Assembly: GCA_949740745.1 (NCBI GenBank)
Contig: CATJIW010000245.1
Coordinates: 1 to 36,342 of the forward strand
Reading direction: 5' to 3'
Source: an uncultured Lachnospiraceae bacterium
Lineage (GTDB): Bacteria; Bacillota; Clostridia; Lachnospirales; Lachnospiraceae
DNA length: 36,342 nt
In this document: positions 16,303 through 25,222 of the stretch, piece by piece
Layout of the letters: every line of letters starts with the position of its first letter
Numbering within the stretch: position 1 is the first letter of the stretch
The notes under the pieces: model-generated
The model's input: only the letters and a program-made list of their open reading frames with translations
Told to the model about the DNA's origin: nothing
The model's database searches: none
Program-made: the position numbers and the translations under genes

Positions 16303-16860
16303 ATGATTGTTTGGATTAATGGAACTTATGGTGTTGGAAAAACAGAAGTAACAAGAATACTGAAAAAAAGACTCTCTGTTACGGATATCGAACTATTGGA
16401 ATTAGATAATTATAGCGATTTTATTATGGGGAAAATAGTTAAGAATTTCCAAAAGAGCAATAATACTTATTCGGATATAGATAGGGCATCCTCATATGAT
16501 ATACAATATTATGAAGAATTTAGAAGGATGATCGAAGAAAAAGCACATAAGACGTTAATTGTTGATACAGCAATAATGGATAAAGCGTGTAAAAATATAA
16601 TTTTTGAGCATTTATCGGAAAAATATGATGATTTATTACACATTATTCTTATTGCTGAGGAAGAAACTATAAGATTACGAATCCAAAATGACAATAAGAG
16701 AAAACCTGAAGATAAATCGTTCGCTCTAGTTAGTTTAAAGAATAACATATCCTTTATGGATGAGAATTTTAAGGAGGCAATACGAATAAAAACAGATAAC
16801 CGTGATGTAGAAAGTGTTGTTGATGAAATAATAGAATTGATTAAAGATATAAAAGAATAA
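16303..16860 (+). CDS. P-loop NTPase / small-molecule kinase-like protein (TmrB-like N-terminus)
   Basis: MIVWINGTYGVGKTEVTRIL Walker A at the N-terminus; SD GAAGGAGA. Confidence 0.7.
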   Translation: MIVWINGTYGVGKTEVTRILKKRLSVTDIELLELDNYSDFIMGKIVKNFQKSNNTYSDIDRASSYDIQYYEEFRRMIEEKAHKTLIVDTAIMDKACKNIIFEHLSEKYDDLLHIILIAEEETIRLRIQNDNKRKPEDKSFALVSLKNNISFMDENFKEAIRIKTDNRDVESVVDEIIELIKDIKE

Positions 16861-16870
16861 AAATATATAC

Positions 16871-16915
16871 ATAGCCGAGAGTTTTCCGCCTTGGAAGTCT
16901 CCCGGCTATTTTTAT
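16871..16915 (+). terminator. Rho-independent terminator
   Basis: ATAGCCGAGAG-ttttccgccttggaagt-CTCCCGGCTAT-TTTTATTT. Confidence 0.8.
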
Positions 16916-16938
16916 TTGGAAGGAGGTGATTTTATCAA

Positions 16939-17919
16939 ATGAAAAGCGGCAATCGTTATGTACCTGTTGACCAAGAGGTGATTGAGCGGGCAGGTCAGAT
17001 TGACTTGCTTTCCTACCTGCAGCAGTACGAGCCGGGAAATCTGCAGCATGTTTCCGGCAATGTTTACTGCACGAAGGAGCATGACAGCCTGAAGATCTCC
17101 AACGGTAAGTGGTACTGGTGGTCGAGAGGATTCGGCGGTTATTCTGCCCTTGATTATCTGATGAAAGTCAAAGAGTATGGATTTTTGGAAGCGGTGGAAA
17201 TCCTCACAGGAATCAGGGCAGAATGGAAGCCGCCGCCCCGTTCCCCGAAAAAAGAAGAACTAAAGGTGCTGCTCCTGCCGCCTAAAAACGAGAACTGCGA
17301 CCGGGTGACGGAATATCTTTTCGGACGTGGAATTGACTATTGTCTTATTCAGGGCTGCATTGTGGACGGCCTGATCTATGAAAGTGCCGATTACCACAAT
17401 GCTATTTTTGTCGGAAAGGATGAAAAAGGGGCCGCCAGGTACGCCGCCTGTCGTGGCACGGCTGGCAGCTTCAAGATGGATGTGTCCGGCAGCGATAAGC
17501 AGTATTCCTTCCGGCTTTTGGCGGGGAAGCCGTGTTTGTCGGTGCATGTATTTGAAGCCGCCATTGATCTGCTTTCCTATGCCACTTATCTGAAATACAT
17601 GGGAAAGGACTACCAGAAAGAAAATCTGCTTTCTCTTTCGGGTGTGTACCAACCGAAAAAAGAGCTGGGAGAGAGCAAGATACCCGTTGCTTTACAAAAG
17701 TATCTGCGGGAAAATTCTCAAATTCAGACCATTTTCCTGCACCTGGACAGGGATAAGGCAGGCCGGTTATGTACCGCCGCCCTCACGGAACTGTTGAAAA
17801 AAGATTATCAGATCGTTGACGATCCGCCGCCAGTCGGCAAGGATTTCAACGATTTTTTAATGTCCTATCTTGGAATTTCAAGACCGAAATCCGACCGGGA
17901 AAGGGGGGAAGCCCGTTGA
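16939..17919 (+). CDS. DUF3991/TOPRIM-like primase protein of CTn elements
   Basis: IDLLSYLQQYEPGNLQHVSGNVYCTKEHDSLKISNGKWYWWSRGFGGYSALDYL; toprim-like FLHLDRDKAGR...DFNDFL; SD AAGGAGGTGA. Confidence 0.82.
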   Translation: MKSGNRYVPVDQEVIERAGQIDLLSYLQQYEPGNLQHVSGNVYCTKEHDSLKISNGKWYWWSRGFGGYSALDYLMKVKEYGFLEAVEILTGIRAEWKPPPRSPKKEELKVLLLPPKNENCDRVTEYLFGRGIDYCLIQGCIVDGLIYESADYHNAIFVGKDEKGAARYAACRGTAGSFKMDVSGSDKQYSFRLLAGKPCLSVHVFEAAIDLLSYATYLKYMGKDYQKENLLSLSGVYQPKKELGESKIPVALQKYLRENSQIQTIFLHLDRDKAGRLCTAALTELLKKDYQIVDDPPPVGKDFNDFLMSYLGISRPKSDRERGEAR

Positions 17920-17926
17920 AAGACAG

Positions 17927-18328
17927 ATGATTTTCGCAAGGAGTGACATTGGAAACCAAACGAAAATTAATCAAATATTAAATGAAAGAGAGGAACATCT
18001 ATTGGAGAAGTTTCACGTAACATTGACTGCCCATTGTGAAAAGACATTTGCCGTTTACGCCGAAAATCCGGAACAGGCGGCAGAAAAAGTATCCACTATC
18101 CTCTTTGACACCGACCTGATCACTTTCTCCGAGGACGATTTCGTAAAGGGAGAGGTTGATATTACAAGGGATTCTGTGGAGAAGGAAAGGGAAATGGAAG
18201 AGACAGAGGAAGAGGACGGTGAGGAAGAAAACGAGCTGGAAGAGAGCGATTCTGCCGAAGATTGCTGTGCAGACTGTCCCAACCACTGTCCGGTATGCGG
18301 AGCCTGCACCTATGAGGGCGAGTGTTAA
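17927..18328 (+). CDS. DpnD/PcfM-like protein with acidic linker and C-terminal Cys cluster
   Basis: FHVTLTAHCEKTFAVYAENPEQAAEKV...; CCADCPNHCPVCGACTYEGEC C-terminus. Confidence 0.6.
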   Translation: MIFARSDIGNQTKINQILNEREEHLLEKFHVTLTAHCEKTFAVYAENPEQAAEKVSTILFDTDLITFSEDDFVKGEVDITRDSVEKEREMEETEEEDGEEENELEESDSAEDCCADCPNHCPVCGACTYEGEC

Positions 18329-18348
18329 GATATGTCTTACCAAGCACT

Positions 18349-18410
18349 GAATTTGGCTAGCCAAATTCGCTTGTCAGGCGGGCGAGGCCCCCTGATACCC
18401 CCACACTCAG
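18349..18410. other. Candidate oriT region
   Basis: 20-bp perfect palindrome GAATTTGGCTAGCCAAATTC (18349-18368), then TCAGGCGGGCGAGGCCCCCTGA stem-like sequence, just upstream of mobC-relaxase. Confidence 0.5.
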
Positions 18411-18427
18411 GAAGGAGGAAGGAGAGA

Positions 18428-18757
18428 GTGAGAAAACGAAGCGTACAAATATTGTTCCGCCTGACGGAAGAGGAAGCGGAATACCTGCACAGGCTTGTGA
18501 AAAGGTCGGGCCGCTCCAGGGAAGCGTTTCTCCGGGCCATGGTCATGGGCTATCGGCTCTGTGAAAAACCAGACCCGGAGTTTTACCGAATTCTGCGGGA
18601 ATTGTCCGCCATCGGGAACCGGATCAACCAGCTTGCGGCGAAGGCCAATGCCCTAGACTTTGTAGACACGCCCATGCTCCGGAAGGAGGCGGAACGATGG
18701 CATCGGTTTCAGATTGACGTGCGGAAGAAATATCTGCTTCCATGGAAGGAGTCCTGA
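18428..18757 (+). CDS. mobC: MobC-family relaxosome accessory protein (GTG start)
   Basis: VRKRSVQILFRLTEEEAEYLHRLVKRSGRSREAFLRAMVMG...ELSAIGNRINQLAAKAN; SD GGAAGGAGG. Confidence 0.85.
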   Translation: MRKRSVQILFRLTEEEAEYLHRLVKRSGRSREAFLRAMVMGYRLCEKPDPEFYRILRELSAIGNRINQLAAKANALDFVDTPMLRKEAERWHRFQIDVRKKYLLPWKES

Positions 18758-20187
18758 TGGCGGTGTGCGAGATCTGGGACGTGCGGGGGCGTCTCGACCA
18801 TCCCATCGACTATGCAGAGAATCCGGAAAAGACGGCAAACCCCGCATGTGCCGCCAATGCCAGATACTCGGAAGCGGACTTGCAGGCCATGGGCGACGTG
18901 ATGAAGTATGCTGCCAACGGTGACAAGACGGAACGGCAGTTTTTTGTCACAGGGGTCAACTGCGACCCTGCCACCGCCAGGGACGAGATGATGATTGCCA
19001 AGGCCCAATGGAGTGACAAGAGTGAGATCGTCTGTTACCATGGCTTTCAGAGCTTTAGGGCAGGCGAGGTCACGCCGGAGCAGGCGCACGAGATCGGGAC
19101 GAAGCTGGCGGAAAAGATGTGGGGCGAACGGTTTCAGGTGATCGTTGCTACTCACCTGAATACGAAATGCCTGCACAACCATTTTGTTGTCAATTCTGTA
19201 TCCTTTGCAGACGGGAAGCATTATCACGATAATAAGAAAAACCTGCGCCTGCTCCGTAAGCGTTCGGACGAACTGTGCCGGGAATATTCCCTGTCCGTCA
19301 TTGAACATCCAGGCGGCAGGAAAAAGCCTTACGCTTTGTGCCAGGCGGAAAAAATGGGACTTCCTACCAGGGACAGCGTGGCCAGACAGGCGGTGGACGA
19401 AGCCATAAGTAAATCTTATACACTAAAAGATTTTGGACGGCAAATGGAAGAAATGGGATACCGTGTGAATTTTGATCCGAACCGGAAATACTGGACGATT
19501 ATCGGGAAAGGCTGGCAGAGGCCGAAACGGCTTTACCGACTGGGAGAAGAATACACTAAAGAACGGATTTTGGAGCGCATTCAGGAAAATCCTTACACGG
19601 TCAAGTTTGCCCGATTTGCCGAACCGACAAAGACCGTCAAGGCCATAAGAATAAAAGCCTCTCTGAAAGACGCAAAGAAAATCGGCGGGTTCCGGGGACT
19701 GTATCTGCATTACTGTTACCTGCTGGGAATCCTGCCGAAAAAGAGACGGCAAAATTATGCGAGGCTCCATTATCTGTTAAAGGACGACCTGATGAAGATG
19801 GATGCCATCGCAGAAGAAACAAGGCTGCTCTGCCGCAACCACATAGACACGGCAGAGCAGCTTTTTTTGTACAAAGGCTCTTTGGAAGCGGAGATTGCAG
19901 AGCTGACCGAACAGCGAAAGAGGCTTTACTCTCAGGGCCGCAGGATGGGCGGGAAAGAAAAAGAAATGATTAAAACTCAGCTTTCCGAGATCACAGAGCA
20001 GCTCAGAAAAAACAGAAGGGAGGTCAGATTGTGCAAAGGAATCGAGGCCCGGAGCGGCATTCTGAAGGAAAAACTTCAAACGATATGGGCGGACGAAAAA
20101 GAACAGGACGGAAAGGAGCAGATGAAGTATGAACACAGGCGGCGAAGCGGCAGAACAGATCGTCCGGATGAGTCTGGAAGGACTTGA
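18757..20187 (+). CDS. MOBP-type relaxase
   Basis: ATHLNTKCLHNHFVVNSVSFADGKHYHDNKKNLR His motif; TGATG overlap with mobC. Confidence 0.9.
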   Translation: MAVCEIWDVRGRLDHPIDYAENPEKTANPACAANARYSEADLQAMGDVMKYAANGDKTERQFFVTGVNCDPATARDEMMIAKAQWSDKSEIVCYHGFQSFRAGEVTPEQAHEIGTKLAEKMWGERFQVIVATHLNTKCLHNHFVVNSVSFADGKHYHDNKKNLRLLRKRSDELCREYSLSVIEHPGGRKKPYALCQAEKMGLPTRDSVARQAVDEAISKSYTLKDFGRQMEEMGYRVNFDPNRKYWTIIGKGWQRPKRLYRLGEEYTKERILERIQENPYTVKFARFAEPTKTVKAIRIKASLKDAKKIGGFRGLYLHYCYLLGILPKKRRQNYARLHYLLKDDLMKMDAIAEETRLLCRNHIDTAEQLFLYKGSLEAEIAELTEQRKRLYSQGRRMGGKEKEMIKTQLSEITEQLRKNRREVRLCKGIEARSGILKEKLQTIWADEKEQDGKEQMKYEHRRRSGRTDRPDESGRT

Positions 20188-20962
20188 AGTTGCTGCAAAA
20201 ATTTCCGGGGCCGGTGCGAAAAACATTGCGGCTCTCTTATATGCCCTCTTGAAGGAAGAAAAGAAAACCAGGGGTAAGGCGAGAATCGCGCCTATGCTCC
20301 GCTCCGGTAAAGAACTGAAGGTTTTTACGGTCAAACGGGAAAATTTAAAAAAGTTTACCAAAGAGGCGAAAAAGTACGGCGTACTTTACCGTGTCCTTTT
20401 GGACAGGGGAGACAAAAGCCCAGGTGCAGAGGCCGACATCATAGCACGGGCCGAGGACGCATCGAAGATCAGCCGTATTGTAGAACGCTTCCATTTATCT
20501 TCCGTGGATAAGGCTTCTATTGTGACGGAACCGGAAATGGCCAGGAATGCGGAAAGCAATGCACCAGAAACAGACATTGACGTGCAGAAATTATCAGAAA
20601 AAGAAGAACTTTTGGATGCCCTTATGGGAAAGCCGGAAGGGACGGAAGAATCCCGCCCAAACCCTTCGGAGGCGGAGACAGGAATTCTGTTTCCGTCCGA
20701 GCCTGGCTCCGGGCCGTCCGGGAGATCCGGCGGGGCTGAGTTTGTGGCCGATAGAAAAAAGACAGAAAAACCTTCGGTCAGGGAAGCAATTCAGGAAATC
20801 CAGAAGAGCCGTCAGAGGCAGAGGGACAATGCTTCCTTTGTTTCGGGGAGACAGGCCGTGACCGATCAGGCGAAGAAAAAGAGAAGCCAGACTGTCTGGA
20901 GGCCGGGCCGCAGACAATCTCCGAAACGAAGAAAACCGGGAAAAACGAAAGGAGCAAGATAA
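20129..20962 (+). CDS. PcfB-family protein
   Basis: GAKNIAALLYALLKEEKKTRGKARIAPMLRSGKELKVFTVKRENLKKFTKEAKKYGVLYRVL. Confidence 0.82.
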   Translation: MNTGGEAAEQIVRMSLEGLEVAAKISGAGAKNIAALLYALLKEEKKTRGKARIAPMLRSGKELKVFTVKRENLKKFTKEAKKYGVLYRVLLDRGDKSPGAEADIIARAEDASKISRIVERFHLSSVDKASIVTEPEMARNAESNAPETDIDVQKLSEKEELLDALMGKPEGTEESRPNPSEAETGILFPSEPGSGPSGRSGGAEFVADRKKTEKPSVREAIQEIQKSRQRQRDNASFVSGRQAVTDQAKKKRSQTVWRPGRRQSPKRRKPGKTKGAR

Positions 20963-20965
20963 AAA

Positions 20966-21838
20966 ATGAGCATTTATGATATATTTGGCGGCAAAAAGAG
21001 TTTTGACAAAGCGGCTTGGGCGGCGAAGAAGCAGGAACAGAGGAAGGAGGCTTACGACTTGATAGAAGTCACCTGCGGTGGGATGAAAACGGACGGAGAA
21101 TGTTTCCGCCGATATCTGGACGTGCAGGGCCGGTTTGACCGATATTCCGTGAATAACGCCATCTTAATTTCGGTCCAAATGCCGGAGGCAACACAGCTCA
21201 AAGATTATAACGGCTGGAAGCAGAGCCATGCTTATGTGGATAAGGACGCACAAAAAGTCACGATCCTGGAGCCGGGAAAGGAGTACCAGCGGGACGACGG
21301 TACAAAGGCCGTCGGATACAATGCAAAGGAGGTCTACGATATTGTCCAAACCTCTGCGAAAGACAGGCAGGAAGCAAAAAGGGCAAGGCCCATGCGGGAG
21401 CTGGTATCGGCCATGATTGACGCAAGCCCTGTCGTTTTCCAGCCCATAGGGAAACTGGAACTTCCGGCTTTTTACGATGCTTCCCAACAGGTGATCTTTA
21501 TTCAGACGGGGCTTGGAGAAGAAGAGCTTTTCACCGCTATGACAAAAGAGACGGCGGCGGCAGTTTATGACCTGAAGCACAAGGAAGGGCGGGAGGCTTC
21601 CGAGTTCGGGGCCTACTGCGTGGCCTATATGATAAGTTCCCGGTATGGCGTGAATACCAGAGGTTTTGATTTCGGGAAGCTTCCGGAAGCATTTGCCGAT
21701 ATGGAGACGCAGAAATTTAAGACAGAACTTGGAAAAATGCGGGACGTTCTTGGAGAACTCCAGGGAGAGATGTACAGAAGCCTGGAAAAGAACAAAGCGC
21801 CCAAAGAAAAGGGGCGGGAAAGCCATGAAGAGCGGTGA
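20966..21838 (+). CDS. ArdC/LtrC-like ssDNA-binding domain protein
   Basis: YLDVQGRFDRYSVNNAILISVQMPEATQLKDYNGWKQ...VTILEPGKEY. Confidence 0.75.
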   Translation: MSIYDIFGGKKSFDKAAWAAKKQEQRKEAYDLIEVTCGGMKTDGECFRRYLDVQGRFDRYSVNNAILISVQMPEATQLKDYNGWKQSHAYVDKDAQKVTILEPGKEYQRDDGTKAVGYNAKEVYDIVQTSAKDRQEAKRARPMRELVSAMIDASPVVFQPIGKLELPAFYDASQQVIFIQTGLGEEELFTAMTKETAAAVYDLKHKEGREASEFGAYCVAYMISSRYGVNTRGFDFGKLPEAFADMETQKFKTELGKMRDVLGELQGEMYRSLEKNKAPKEKGRESHEER

Positions 21839-23615
21839 GGGCAGGACAGGATGGCTCCTGTTTTTAGGCGGCATTCTGCCCGTTGTATGGCTTGCGCTGC
21901 TTGCAGCACCTTATGTTGGCGGCGGAATAACAGACATCATAAAAAACCTGCCTGCGGTGATGGACAGGCCCTTTCAAATAACCATGTGTGGGGACAGCAT
22001 AAAAACTGTCCTTATTTTTGTGCTTGCTTACGGTATGGGGATCGGCATTTATCTCTCTACACGCAGGAATTACCGAAAGGGCGAGGAACACGGTTCTGCC
22101 AAATGGGGAGATGCCAGTGCTCTGAACAAAAAGTACCGGGAGAAAAATCCGTCCGAAAACAAGCTTCTCACCCAGCACGTCCGAATCGGCCTGGATGGAA
22201 AGAAGCACCGGAGGAATCTGAATGTCCTCGTGATCGGCGGCTCTGGAGCGGGAAAGACCCGTTTCTACTGCAAGCCCAACGCCATGCAGTGCAATACGTC
22301 CATGGTGATTTTAGACCCGAAAGGAGAGATCCTTCGGGACGTAAGAGGACTTTTAGAGGCGGAAGGCTACGAGGTGCGGGTTCTCGACCTGATCAACATG
22401 CACCGGAGCCATTGTTACAATCCCTTTGTGTACCTTCAGAATGATAATGACGTGCAGAAGCTTGTGACGAATCTTTTTAAAGCCACCACGCCAAAAGAAA
22501 GCCAGTCCCAAGACCCCTTCTGGGATACGGCGGCTTCCATGCTGCTCCTGGCCCTGATGTTTTATTTGAAATACGAGGCCCCGCCGGAGGAACAGAACTT
22601 TCCCATGGTCATGGAGCTTCTAAGAGCAGGAGAAATAGGTGAGGAGGAAGAGGGAGACGTAAGCCCGTTAGACGAGCTGTTTGGCCGTCTGGAAATGGAG
22701 AATCCGGAGCATATCGCCCTCAAATATTACCGGAATTACCGATCCGGCTCTACAAAGACCCTAAAGAGCATCCAGATCACCCTTGCCGCAAGGCTGGAAA
22801 AATTCAATCTGGAGAGCCTGGCCGGGCTTACCGATACAGATGAGCTTGATCTGCCGTCTTTGGGTGAGAAGAAAGTCGCATTGTTCGCCTTGATTCCGGA
22901 CAACGACACCAGCTTCAATTTTTTAGTGTCGGTTTTGTACACTCAGCTGTTTCAGCAGTTATTTTATCTTGCAGACCATAAGTACGGAGGGAGCCTGCCC
23001 GTCCATGTGCATTTCTTAATGGATGAATTTCCGAATGTTTCATTGCCAAACGACTTTGACAAGATCCTGTCCGTCATGCGTTCTCGCGGCGTGTCGGTCA
23101 GCATTATTTTACAGAATCTGGCACAACTTAAAGCACTTTTTGAGAAACAATGGGAAAGCATCTGCGGCAACTGCGATGAATTTCTGTATCTGGGCGGCAA
23201 TGAGCAGAGTACTCACAAATATGTGTCGGAACTTTTGGGCAAGGCGACCATTGACACCAACACCTACGGAAAAACCTCTGGACGGAGTGGAAATTATTCC
23301 ACCAATTACCAGTTTTCCGGACGGGAGCTTTTGACGGCGGACGAAGTGCGTATGCTGAACAATCGCTACGCACTTCTTTTTGTGCGCGGGGAGCGCCCCG
23401 TTATGGATTTTAAGTACGACATCCTAAAGCACCCCAATGTGAAACTGACGACTGACGGAGGACAGCCGCCCTATCTCCACGGTGAGCCGACACAGGCGGC
23501 TGTAACCATTGTGTTTGACGATAAGATTCCAGAAGAGGCCATAGACCTGGAAGCTGTCAGCACTTCTTACGAACTTCTGTCCGAAGAGGACTTGGAGGAA
23601 CTATTTCATTTATAA
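21825..23615 (+). CDS. VirD4-like type IV coupling protein
   Basis: NVLVIGGSGAGKTRFYCKPN, MVILDPKGEILRD, FLMDEFPNVSLPNDF; overlaps the preceding stop. Confidence 0.92.
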   Translation: MKSGEGRTGWLLFLGGILPVVWLALLAAPYVGGGITDIIKNLPAVMDRPFQITMCGDSIKTVLIFVLAYGMGIGIYLSTRRNYRKGEEHGSAKWGDASALNKKYREKNPSENKLLTQHVRIGLDGKKHRRNLNVLVIGGSGAGKTRFYCKPNAMQCNTSMVILDPKGEILRDVRGLLEAEGYEVRVLDLINMHRSHCYNPFVYLQNDNDVQKLVTNLFKATTPKESQSQDPFWDTAASMLLLALMFYLKYEAPPEEQNFPMVMELLRAGEIGEEEEGDVSPLDELFGRLEMENPEHIALKYYRNYRSGSTKTLKSIQITLAARLEKFNLESLAGLTDTDELDLPSLGEKKVALFALIPDNDTSFNFLVSVLYTQLFQQLFYLADHKYGGSLPVHVHFLMDEFPNVSLPNDFDKILSVMRSRGVSVSIILQNLAQLKALFEKQWESICGNCDEFLYLGGNEQSTHKYVSELLGKATIDTNTYGKTSGRSGNYSTNYQFSGRELLTADEVRMLNNRYALLFVRGERPVMDFKYDILKHPNVKLTTDGGQPPYLHGEPTQAAVTIVFDDKIPEEAIDLEAVSTSYELLSEEDLEELFHL

Positions 23616-23630
23616 GGAGGACGTTATCTT

Positions 23631-24017
23631 ATGAAACAGTGGAACCAGATTTTGATGAACACCAGGAAAGACGTGGACAAGAAGCGTGAAATCAGAAGGC
23701 GGCCCATGAATAAAAAAGAGGCGGGCAGATTTCGGCGTTGTTTTGCGGCTATGATTGCTGTTATAGTATTCTTTGCCGTTTCCATGACGGTATTTGCTTC
23801 CGGAGGCGATCCGATTGCCGTGGTCAATAACCTCTCCGACTTTATTTTCGGATTGGTACGGGCTGTAGGAATGATTATGCTGGGCTTCGGAATCGTGCAG
23901 GTGGGGCTTTCGCTTAAATCCCATGACCCGTCCCAGCGGGCGAACGGGTTCCTGACGCTGGCGGGGGGCGTGGTTATTACCTTTGCCAAAGAAATCCTGA
24001 CAATGATCACAGGCTGA
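23631..24017 (+). CDS. Maff2-family / VirB2-like conjugative pilin
   Basis: Signal/TM then DPIAVVNNLSDFIFGLVRAVGMIMLGFGIVQVGLSLKSHDPSQRANGFLTLAGG. Confidence 0.85.
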   Translation: MKQWNQILMNTRKDVDKKREIRRRPMNKKEAGRFRRCFAAMIAVIVFFAVSMTVFASGGDPIAVVNNLSDFIFGLVRAVGMIMLGFGIVQVGLSLKSHDPSQRANGFLTLAGGVVITFAKEILTMITG

Positions 24018-24043
24018 TAAGGAAAAGGCCGAAGTTACAGGAT

Positions 24044-24080
24044 GGGGACTGCCCTGCAAAACAGGGATGTCCCCCCTTTT
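24044..24080 (+). terminator. Hairpin attenuator/terminator after pilin gene
   Basis: GGGGACtgCCCTG-caaaa-CAGGGatGTCCCC followed by cctttt. Confidence 0.7.
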
Positions 24081-24103
24081 CTCTTTTCAGGAAGGATTGA
24101 TTT

Positions 24104-24319
24104 ATGGAGATTAATAAGAAATACGATATCATTTATGCCGATCCGCCGTGGCGGTACGACCGGAAACAGGCGAAGGGGGCGGCAGAAAACCATTACACGA
24201 CCATGAAAGTCGAAGATATTTGCAATGCTGAAATCTGCCTGCTTGTCACCAAGGGAAAACTGCACAGAAAGTCCAATAGAGTACACCGATGGAAGAAGGT
24301 GATGAATCGTGTCAGATAG
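24104..24319 (+). pseudogene. MT-A70 adenine methyltransferase remnant (internal deletion)
   Basis: YDIIYADPPWRYDRKQAKGAAENHYTTMKVEDIC joined directly to NAEICLLVTKGKLHRKSNRVH, two segments normally far apart in MT-A70 family proteins. Confidence 0.72.
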
Positions 24320-25145
24320 CTGGATTGTCCAAAACCTGATCAATGCCCTGAACACTTGGAATGAGAAGCTTTCCGAATTATGGCAGCTGCTTACCCAGTC
24401 TCCGGAGGAATTTAAGGGCGGTGCCATATGGGACGTGATTGTAACTGTCCATGGGGCTTTGCGGGCGATTGGCCTTGCGCTTTTGGTACTGTTTTTCGTG
24501 GTTGGCGTCATGCGTACAGCCGGAAATTTTGCAGACGTAAAAAAGCCGGAACATGCCTTAAAGCTGTTTATCCGCTTTGTCCTTGCAAAAGGAGTGGTGA
24601 CTTATGGCCTGGAATTGATGATGGCCGTATTCCGCATTGTCCAGGGAATCATTTCTACGACCATGAACGCCGCAGGTGTTGGTTCCGCACAACAGATGAT
24701 ATTGCCGCAGGAAATTGTGGAAGCCGTGGAGGATTGTGGCTTTTTCGAGAGTATTCCCTTGTGGGCGGTGACGCTGATCGGAGGTTTATTTATTACGGTG
24801 CTGTCATTCATTATGATTATGTCCGTGTACAGTCGTTTTTTTAAGCTCTATCTGTATGCCGCCATTGCTCCTGTGCCGCTTTCCACCTTTGCCGGCCTGC
24901 CGAGCCAGAATGTGGGAAAAAGTTTTATCAAAAGCTATGCCGCCGTGTGTTTAGAAGGAGCGGTTATTGTGCTTGCCTGCATTATCTTCTCTGTGTTTGC
25001 GGCGTCCCCGCCGTCAGTTGACCCGGATGCGGCGGCGGTGTCTATGGTGTGGAGCTACGTCGGGGAGCTGGTTTTTAATATGCTGATCTTGGTAGGCACG
25101 ATCAAAATGGCAGACCGGGTAGTGCGTGAGATGATGGGACTATAG
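24309..25145 (+). CDS. VirB6/TrbL-like T4SS membrane protein (GTG start)
   Basis: Multiple TM segments; FFKLYLYAAIAPVPLSTFAGLPSQNVGKSFIKSYAAVCLEG. Confidence 0.85.
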   Translation: MSDSWIVQNLINALNTWNEKLSELWQLLTQSPEEFKGGAIWDVIVTVHGALRAIGLALLVLFFVVGVMRTAGNFADVKKPEHALKLFIRFVLAKGVVTYGLELMMAVFRIVQGIISTTMNAAGVGSAQQMILPQEIVEAVEDCGFFESIPLWAVTLIGGLFITVLSFIMIMSVYSRFFKLYLYAAIAPVPLSTFAGLPSQNVGKSFIKSYAAVCLEGAVIVLACIIFSVFAASPPSVDPDAAAVSMVWSYVGELVFNMLILVGTIKMADRVVREMMGL

Positions 25146-25154
25146 AAATAGAAG

Positions 25155-25183
25155 TGGATTTTTTTGATATAGTCGGCTATAAT
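25155..25183 (+). promoter_or_regulatory. Putative promoter of the VapD-like locus
   Basis: TATAAT at 25178-25183, weak -35 (TGGATT) 17 bp upstream. Confidence 0.4.
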
Positions 25184-25222
25184 GTAGGCATGGAGACCAT
25201 GTCTTTATAGAAGGAGGCATAT

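Noticed and set aside
20594-20917. Minus-strand ORFs across PcfB/relaxase genes
   Set aside because: Antisense artefacts of GC-rich coding sequence.
21851-22444. 197-aa ORF in an alternative frame of virD4
   Set aside because: Overlaps Walker-motif coding DNA; Cys/Arg-rich and unlike any family; unlike the tnpV case there is no SD or recognisable product.
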